Origin: Lepturacanthus savala
Taxonomy: Eukaryota > Chordata > Actinopteri > Scombriformes > Trichiuridae
DNA: 64,000 bases
Direction: 5' to 3'
NCBI GenBank assembly: GCA_030544235.1
Contig: CM060464.1
Location: 23,799,152-23,863,151 of the forward strand
Positions 57,662 to 64,000 of the stretch are shown here, in pieces (positions within the stretch are counted from its first letter, which is position 1; every line of letters begins with the position of its first letter). The notes under the pieces were generated by a model. The model was not told the DNA's origin. It did no database searches and was given only the letters and a program-made list of their open reading frames with translations. Made by a program: the position numbers and the translations under genes.

Positions 57662-58345
57662 TAAACCTTTCCAAGCACCGCAACGCTATGGTAGCGGTGA
57701 TCCTGGAGTGCTGGTCCCACCAGCAATTACCAACATTCTGTCGTTAAGGAACAAAATAGTTACTGTGTAATTGCTGAGTATAAACGATACTGTATTATTT
57801 CCCTCACTGAAAATTGGCTCAAAGACCCTGATTCTGATGCTGATTTGGAAAATGAAGGCTTTGAGCTCCCTGGACGCCTGGATTGGGCAATGGCATAAGA
57901 CTGTGGTCATGAGGGGAAAATGTGTGCACCCCTGATATTGAATTCCTGTCTGTATCACTTCGGCCATTTTCGTGCTGTGCAAATTCACATAACTTTTTTG
58001 CTATAGTAGTTTATATACACCCTAAGGCAAATGTGTATAATGCAACAATGACCTTGTTCAAAACTGTGCAGCGTCTACAGGCTATATGTCCTGACACAGC
58101 CGATTTCATCATGGGGGTTATTAATCATTGTTCTATTTCCAAGTCTCTGACCCACTTCTCCCATTATGTCACTTGTCCAACCAGACAGGGTAAGAGTTCT
58201 GGACCAGTGTTATGGCACCATTACAGAAGCTTACAAATGCTGTACAGTGGCCCCTCCGGGTTTGTCAGACCACAGTGCTGTTCATTTGGTCCCCACTTAT
58301 CGATCAGCACTGAAAAGAGGAAAACTTTAACACAGTCCTTCTGGT
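57662..58345 (+). pseudogene. CR1/Rex1-type endonuclease relic
   Basis: Frames around 57730-57870 give LRNK- and TENWL-like pieces (the TETW block). The frame at 57922-58389 gives CTPDIEFLSVSLRPF, FFAIVVYIHPKANVYNATMT and PDTADFIMGVINHC. In intact enzymes the last block reads GDFN, so the catalytic aspartate position has been lost here (58114-58125). A further frame gives PPGLSDHSAVHLVPTYRSAL near 58252-58310, keeping the conserved SDH triad. The pieces lie in three frames, so the gene is dead. Confidence 0.8.
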
Positions 58346-58389
58346 CTAGATGGAAGATTAGAACGGGACTGAAGGTTTTAGTGCACTGA

Positions 58390-59763
58390 TTGTGACTTGG
58401 TTAATTTTACTAACACTATATCTAGTTAACCCTCTATGCTATGACATTGCCATATGGTAACCAATTTTATGTCTACTGCACACACAGTACATCACCAGTT
58501 GTAATGCAATGCACTGAAAATAAGTGGGAACATAAGAAAACCAATATCAGTGTTTAAATTTCTCACATGACTTTCTGGACTTTGTATTGCAGGTCTTTTG
58601 TACGGACATCTTCACAGGGAGAAACCTTAACATTGTGTTCCTCAAATATCACCTACAAAAATATTTATATGAAATTATTCACCGGGGGAAAAAAAAAGGT
58701 TCAATATTATGTAATTTAATAAACTGTATTAGATCATTTAATAATGAAAAGCTGTTAAAATTGTACATTTGACAACAGTGTACTTTCATGGAACAGAAGC
58801 TCTTAGCATGCTGTATTTAGTTAAAGGCCTGCGAAAGCATATTGTAATTTTTATGGACCCAGTCTCTACAACCATATAGAATAATAGACACATAATCACA
58901 TCCATCAATTTAACAGATATACATTTGCATGTTAGTTGTAGTAATATTATTAGCAGTTTACAGTGGTGTACACACTATAGTAATGCACATTGTAAATTAT
59001 ATGTGTAATATTGTACTGTTATTACAATATTATTACATTTTATTTATTTATTTATTTTTTACTTTTGTACTTCTTACTTTAATTTTACTAACTCAAAAAA
59101 TACTGAACATGTTAAACCAACTGGCATCAGGGTAGGTAAGGCATAGCATTGTTCAGTGAGTAAATCATTTGAATTGCAAAAGGATAGACTGACTGAATAT
59201 GTAATAACTGAGACATCATATTGTTAAAACCCTTTTTTTGCTTATGTAATCAGTTTATTTGTACTGGTCCAAACCACACTGTGTGTGTGTCCGATATACT
59301 AAATTGAGTTTGACTCCCCTGCCATAGAGGGTTATATCTCTTTATGTGTAAATTTGTAAAATGTGTGTTATATTTCCAAATACTTAAAGGGTTAGTAAGT
59401 CAATCACACGCTATCAATCAAAATAAGCTGTTATGATGCTGATAATATTGATAGAAAAGATGCACACAAATTGGTCAAGAGAGAGATTAAGATAAGGGGA
59501 ATGTTGAGAGTGAGTTGGTTTCTGGGTGTTAGAGGACAGGTTGGAAATGGATCAAGACCATAGTGGGGAATGCAGAATAGAGATAACAAATAACCTTCCC
59601 TCATAAATCTAAAGGTTGAATTAGCTGAAGAGCTAAACATATTTTATATCATATTTGATTCCCTTGATTTTAACGATGAGCTTTCTAACTTTAGAAATGT
59701 GCCTCCTGGCTGCAAGATAAAACATGACGAGGTGTATATGTGTAAATGCCTGGGTCATATTAA
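58390..59763. other. Unassigned DNA within the LINE relic span
   Basis: I see neither LINE similarity nor transposon termini. It is strongly AT-rich with a (TTTA)n stretch at 59041-59060. It is either an unrecognised insertion or sequence between two independent LINE fragments. Confidence 0.45.
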
Positions 59764-59779
59764 AGAGAGAGAGAGAGAA
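59764..59779. repeat. (GA)8 microsatellite
   Basis: Short AG repeat just before the reverse-transcriptase relic. Confidence 0.9.
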
Positions 59780-59849
59780 GCCCCAGCCTCGATGGCCTAG
59801 GAGGAAAATATTGAAGAAATGTGCCAGTCAACTCAGTAGTATCTTCTCA

Positions 59850-61440
59850 TATATTTTTCAATTCCCCCTAGAACTACAGAAAGTTTTCCAGTATGTGGTA
59901 GGAATCCACAGTGGTGCCAGTGGCAAAAGTCAGATCTCCAAAAGTTCTTAATGATTAGTGCCCTGTGGCCTTGACATCCCTCATCATGAAGACATTTGAA
60001 CACATTGTCAAATCTGTACAGAACATGCTGGATCATTTACAGTTTGCCTATAGGGCAAGTGAAGGGATTGGAGGATGCTACAGTTAAATCTTGTACTGAG
60101 GCCTCTGTAGGGAAATAAAACTCATGCACTCACTCTACTTTTTTATTGGCTTCTCTTCTGCTTTTAATTGTATTCAGACACATGTTTTAGCTCAGACTTT
60201 TGTTAAATGCAATGTTAGTTTTAGCACAGTGTGTTCTGGCTCATTGACTCTTTAACAAACAGGTCTCAGCAGATCCGGTAAAAGGGATAGTTCTGTATTT
60301 TGGACATTGAGCGCCATTTACCACGTTTCTGGCATGTATTTGAAGTACAGAGACCAGAATTTCACCAATCCCTCCAGTATTGAGCTTTGTATCGGTTTCC
60401 CTCCGATATGGATTTTCAATATAGTGGAAGTGCACAGGGCAGATTTGACTCTGAGTTGGAAAACCTATTTAACTTTGTAAAAAACTGAACACTGGTAGGA
60501 AGCTTGGTGTGCAATAGTACCAGTCTCAGTAAACCGTACCATGTAATCTATCCCATTTCATTCATTTGCACATAGCTTGAAGGATTAGGAAATGAGCAAA
60601 ATGTGCTCCTGTTCATGATAGAGTGGCATAGATTTACTACAGCTGTACGGTGGTCTCCAAAATAGTTCTGGAAAAGAATTCAGAGTTTCAATATTCATTT
60701 AGCAAGTAGTTTTATAAATTGCAGGTAAACATATTGATAACAAGTAAGATTAAACCAAAAGCTACCTGTTATGTCAAAAGCTACCGCCTGTTTGGGGAAA
60801 AACTACTAAAAATCTGCCCTGTGCACCTCCATTATATTGAACTACAAAGCTCAATACCAGAGCAATAAGTAAAATTATGGTCTCCATGCTTCAGATACAT
60901 GCCAGGAAATGAGAAATGAGGCTAGATGTCCGAAATAACAAACTATCCCTAAAACATGACATTGTCTAGTTTCCATTCATCTTACATTGGATCCCCTAAG
61001 GATTCATTGTCCTCTTTTATGTATTTAACACAAAAATGAATGTCAGAGTAATCAAGCAATCCTTTGTCAAGGTTCAGAGGATGTTTATGGCTCCATACTG
61101 GATTCATTTGTTAATTGGTGTGACCAGTCTTTTCTCCAGATTAATGTGTCTAAGATGAAGGAGATGGTCATCGATTTCTAGAAAAGGTCCTGCTTTCCTG
61201 CACCTTGTGTAATTAAGGTGGGGTAACAGTGGCTGCTGTGTAGCAGTACAAGTATCTGGACACTCTCTTAGATGACAAGTTTAACTGCTGTGAACAATGA
61301 TGGCATTGTGGCATTAAGGCCTTAGCCTTAAAATCAAGAACAATTTGGGGAAAAAAAACAAGTGAACGATCATATGTGTTACTTTTAATAGCCTTTGGTA
61401 TCTGCATTTCGAGAGAATCACAGCTAAGACTGTCAATTAA
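59850..61440 (+). pseudogene. CR1/Rex1-type reverse transcriptase relic
   Basis: Before the insertion the blocks are PVALTSLIMKTFEHIVKS (near 59967-60020), LQFAYRA (near 60040), FSSAFN..QTHVLA (near 60150-60190) and LIDSLTNRSQQIR (to about 60278). After the insertion come IGSPKDSLSSFMYL (near 60988-61030, where intact copies have the TGSPQG block), QINVSKMKEMVIDF (near 61138-61180) and QYKYLDTLLDDKFN (near 61245-61285). The (F/Y)xDD catalytic block that should lie between the last groups is missing. The insertion splits the domain. Several stops are present. Confidence 0.8.
60284..60949 (-). mobile_element. 0.65-kb long-TIR non-autonomous element, copy 2
   Basis: The complete copy, 666 bp, begins GGGATAGTTCTGTATTTTGG and ends with its diverged reverse complement (CCGAAATAACAAACTATCCC). 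Arms stay recognisable for about 150 bp (CTGGCATGTATTTGAA, CCCTCCAGTATTGAG, GGAAGTGCACAGGGCAGATT mirrored). It is flanked by TAAAA on both sides (60279-60283 and 60950-60954), a possible 5-bp target duplication or a TTAA-like site plus drift. Its interior matches copy 1 (32350) on the opposite strand, so the two copies lie in opposite orientation. It has no open frame. It interrupts the CR1/Rex1 reverse transcriptase between LTNRSQQIR and the next block, so it is younger than that LINE. Confidence 0.85.
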
Positions 61441-61635
61441 GGCAATTGTTTCCAGATGTCAAGTTTCAGATGCTTCCATTAGGGTGGAGGTGATACTAGG
61501 TTAGTGTGTCTGTGTGATGTATTTGTACTGTTGTGCTTTGTTGTTTTTTAATGACTACTTTCCACATCCCAAATTGTCCTTCAGAAACAATAAAGCTTTA
61601 CATTACCCTACCAAAATTATTTAGCATTATCAAAA

Positions 61636-62110
61636 AACACTTGTCCACACTTTTATCTTCAGTAGACCTGATTACTGTAATGGTGTCTTTACAGGTCTTC
61701 ATCCATTGATGAGACAGCTGCAGCTGATTCAGAGCTGCTGCTGTTGCTTGAGTCATCACAAAGAACAAAAAAAGTGGATCACTCCAGTTCTGAGAGCTTC
61801 CTGTCTGTCAAAGACATGACTTTTTAAAACTCCCATTAGTTTATAAGGCACTGAATGATTTATTTCTGGTCTGCTTCTACATTATGAACTGCCAGACCTT
61901 TTAGGTCACCCGGGACAGGTCTACTTTCTGTCCCCAGACCTAAAACAAAGCCTGGAGAAGCAAAGTTCAGTTCTTATGCTCCACATACCTGGAACAAACT
62001 TCCAGTGCAGGTCTGCTACAACTCTCAATTTGTTTAAATCAAGACTGAAGACTTTTCTTTTAGCTGCTGCACTTTCCTAAATCAAATAACTCATTTAAAT
62101 ATCATATATG
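61636..62110 (+). mobile_element. L2-type LINE fragment (reverse transcriptase C-terminal part)
   Basis: Begins about 25 bp after the CR1/Rex1 3' end with FIFSRPDYCNGV-like sequence (near 61650-61690). It continues with MRQLQLIQS and WITPVLRA (near 61770-61800) and RSATTLNLFKSRLKTFLLAA (near 62010-62065), where the coding part ends. These are the L2 blocks RLDYCNAL, LQLIQNAAARVL, ITPVLxxLHWLPV and SVxxFKxxLKTxLF. Frameshifts and stops are frequent. The typical L2 3' tail is not seen, and the sequence fades into AT-rich DNA by about 62120. Confidence 0.78.
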
Positions 62111-62114
62111 TATG

Positions 62115-63026
62115 TATTTTTGTTTACTGTGTTTTTTTTAAGGCTGAGAACAGTCAATGGTCAATTTATAATAAATGACACCGACCTGATGTTTTCAGAG
62201 AGATACATTATTCTCTGCTGCCAGCTGAAGTTGAAATTGTATTTTAATTGGACAACCTGGGTGATGGTTGTCAATATTAGTCAATAGAATGACTATATGA
62301 TCCCTGACATCCTGTTTATCTCTTTACACAGAAAAGAAAGTTAAACATTTTCACATTACACCAACAAGAACCAACATGTCCTTGCGTGGCTCATTAAATC
62401 TGACGCTAAATCTGATTTAGATGAGGAGCAGTGGCCCTAATGAGTCTTTAATTGTGAGTCTTTGACTACTGATGTCATAAAACAGGACTACAAAGTGCTT
62501 TGCAACACTACAAAACATGATTATGAACAAGGAATAGAAACAAAAGATTCACAGAAAGGAAAAGAAGTAGTAGTAATACAGCCGTACAACATCATTAGAT
62601 AAAAGCTGGTCAATAAAAGGAAATGGCTGACAACCACTCTCTTAGATTATACAGTAACTTCTTATTTGTTTTACTGGCTGAGCAAATCAAATAGAAGAAT
62701 AAGAAGGCATAGCTGCAATGCTGTTACAGTGACATCATGACAACAGCCACATGAGTGGACAGACAGATGATAATATATTTTTTTTTATTTTACTATGAAA
62801 TAAAGTGCAAAATTATTATTCATATCTAAGCATGTGCACACTGGCACATTCATCACTATTTTACAACATTAGAGAGGTAGCATGTATTACTCAAAACATT
62901 TATTCATAAAAAAACAGGTATAAAAGTACTACAAAGATGGCTGTGGTAGCTGTTCTTTGTTTTCAGGCCATGTGTAGCTCCTTGACTGTGGAAGGCAAAA
63001 GCGAAATGGCCAACTGACCATGAAGA

Positions 63027-63064
<38 letters not shown>

Positions 63065-63386
63065 TGTAGGCTGTAAATGTCACTTTCTGTGTTTTAAGAT
63101 GTCATATTAAAGAGACGTTAGAATGAATGCAGGATTGAGACATTACCATTGGACTTAACTTTCTTGCTCAGCTGTGTTTGTTAATGTTAAGTTCTGTCCA
63201 AGTCATATTACCAGTCCGTGGAAAGGAAGGGGACGAGTTACTCTTTAGTTATGCTTTCTTGAGTGGTTGAAGGAGGTTGTTTCCAACTCCTTGTTGCTCG
63301 TTGTTGTAGGTTGTATGAAACAGGCCTGAGTTGCTTGCTTGGAGGTGCTCTGTTGCAGGTCCTTGAGATGCTGGAGGAGTAGCTGA
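62115..63386. other. Unassigned DNA with one (GT)n array
   Basis: No gene or named transposon recognised other than the microsatellite at 63030. Confidence 0.5.
63030..63062. repeat. (TG)16 microsatellite
   Basis: Uninterrupted TG repeat of about 33 bp. Confidence 0.97.
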
Positions 63387-63523
63387 GAGTGTTCTGAGAG
63401 ATGCCTTCAGAGCAGAGAAGCTGCCTAAAGCTTCTGGCCTGTAGCATCTTCTGCTGTGAGGAGCAGCAGAACAGAGCTGTGCTCTGTTGATGAGCCACTG
63501 AGAGTCAGAAGAAGACTCCAAAG
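63387..63523 (-). repeat. Unidentified dispersed repeat, copy 2
   Basis: Reverse-complement match to 49855-49991 over about 137 bp with small indels. The minus-strand frames across this copy (63238-63521) stay open for 86-90 codons in two frames, reading QWLINRAQLCSAAP and FSALKASLRTLS. The same words appear in copy 1. It may derive from a transposon gene; the family is unknown to me. Confidence 0.75.
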
Positions 63524-64000
63524 AGAGAGACAGTCTTCCAGAAAGTGAGAGAACACAGGCGGCTGGTGACCTGCCTTCATATCTCTGGTGACATTACAGT
63601 TGAAAGTGTGACAAAGTGGTTTGCCTGGGGGGATGTCACAAGGTCGAGTCTCAGCCAGCCACAGCTGAGCAGACATTGTCACATAGTCCATATATTATAT
63701 ACCTCTGTGGGCAAAATAGCCTCAAGCTGTAATAAACTGACGGACTTTAAAACTTGAAGATCTGAACATAAACATATACCTTTTTGTTTACCCACACTCT
63801 GTGTTCTTTATTTATTTTATTCTAAAGCAATGAGACCTGATATGTCCCCAACCCTCCACTGTTAACAAGCCGGGGCTAATCCCATGTAAAGCTCTCAGTC
63901 CAGTGATGCCCCCAGACACAACACACACACTTTTATAATTGGTAGATCTTAATAAATGCATGACTACACTCTGCCTCCAGAGGAGCTCAGTAGATCCATC
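63524..64000. other. Unassigned DNA to the window end
   Basis: No gene or repeat recognised. The 88-codon minus frame at 63425-63691 overlaps the dispersed repeat and is not supported as a gene. Confidence 0.45.

Larger units (their letters stand above)
57662..61615 (+). mobile_element. CR1/Rex1-type LINE relic, interrupted
   Basis: Plus-strand pieces occur in the order expected for one element. They are an endonuclease (57662-58345), reverse transcriptase N-terminal and palm blocks (about 59850-60278), an insertion (60284-60949), further reverse transcriptase (60960-61440), and a 3' end AAATTGTCCTTCAGAAACAA followed by TAAAGC (to about 61615). The phrasing of the blocks (SLRPF, PVALTSLIMKTFE, LQFAYRA, DNVSKMKEM-like, QYKYLDTLLDDKF) fits the fish Rex1 group of the CR1 clade. 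About 1.5 kb between 58390 and 59850 shows no LINE similarity, so it may be an unrecognised insertion, or these could be two separate copies. The clade call is by motif. Confidence 0.7.

Noticed and set aside
1..64000. CRISPR arrays, bacterial operons, phage or plasmid features
   Set aside because: The tandem repeats are microsatellites, the gene relics are eukaryotic transposons, and no bacterial gene organisation is present.

Overview
This window looks like a stretch of a teleost fish genome, probably a percomorph. It is visibly AT-rich, has many long (CA)n and (TA)n microsatellites, and carries relics of the transposon set usual in bony fish: L2-type and CR1/Rex1-type LINEs, Tc1-like elements, hAT-like elements, piggyBac-like ends and a tRNA-derived SINE of the DANA/mermaid kind. 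The organism call rests on those families. I found no protein-coding gene that I can name with confidence, no clear exon chain, no rRNA and no tRNA gene. I read the window as intergenic or intronic DNA.

Layout. 1-8.4 kb: unassigned AT-rich DNA with microsatellites, two piggyBac-like termini (about 3.3-3.6 kb) and overlapping inverted repeats around a 74-bp (TA)n array (4.2-4.4 kb). 8.6-11.9 kb: a nearly full-length, badly decayed L2-type LINE on the plus strand (ORF1 with esterase motifs, endonuclease, reverse transcriptase), with a (TA)n array grown inside its last coding segment. 14.0-14.5 kb: hAT-like relic with a BED-finger remnant. 14.9-15.2 kb: an unidentified minus-strand coding-like segment with a possible splice acceptor. 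16.2-16.5 kb: weak piggyBac-transposase-like relic. 18.0-18.7 kb: a hAT-type MITE followed closely by an L2 fragment. 18.9-25.9 kb: the longest stretch with no recognised transposon. 25.9-27.25 kb: a Tc1-like element with both termini and TA duplication but an internally deleted transposase. 29.05-29.42 kb: a SINE with a perfect 13-bp target duplication.

32.35-33.0 and 60.28-60.95 kb: two copies, in opposite orientation, of a roughly 0.65-kb element with long terminal inverted repeats and no coding sequence that I can see. 37.6-38.4 kb: a 5'-truncated L2 (minus) with its 3' tail. 40.6-41.6 kb: a Tc1-related MITE split by a 458-bp solo LTR, with a second truncated MITE copy at 42.56 kb. 43.6-45.0 kb: another L2 relic (minus). 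57.7-61.6 kb: a CR1/Rex1-type LINE relic (plus), itself interrupted by the second 0.65-kb element. 61.6-62.1 kb: an L2 3' coding relic. 49.86 and 63.39 kb hold an inverted pair of an unidentified dispersed repeat.

Nothing here works together as a pathway. The most interesting content is the nesting, which gives relative ages: MITE then solo LTR at 41 kb, and LINE then 0.65-kb element at 60 kb. Other leads are the 0.65-kb family, a perfect 18-bp-arm hairpin at 53.0 kb, and a few open or coding-like segments that match nothing I know.
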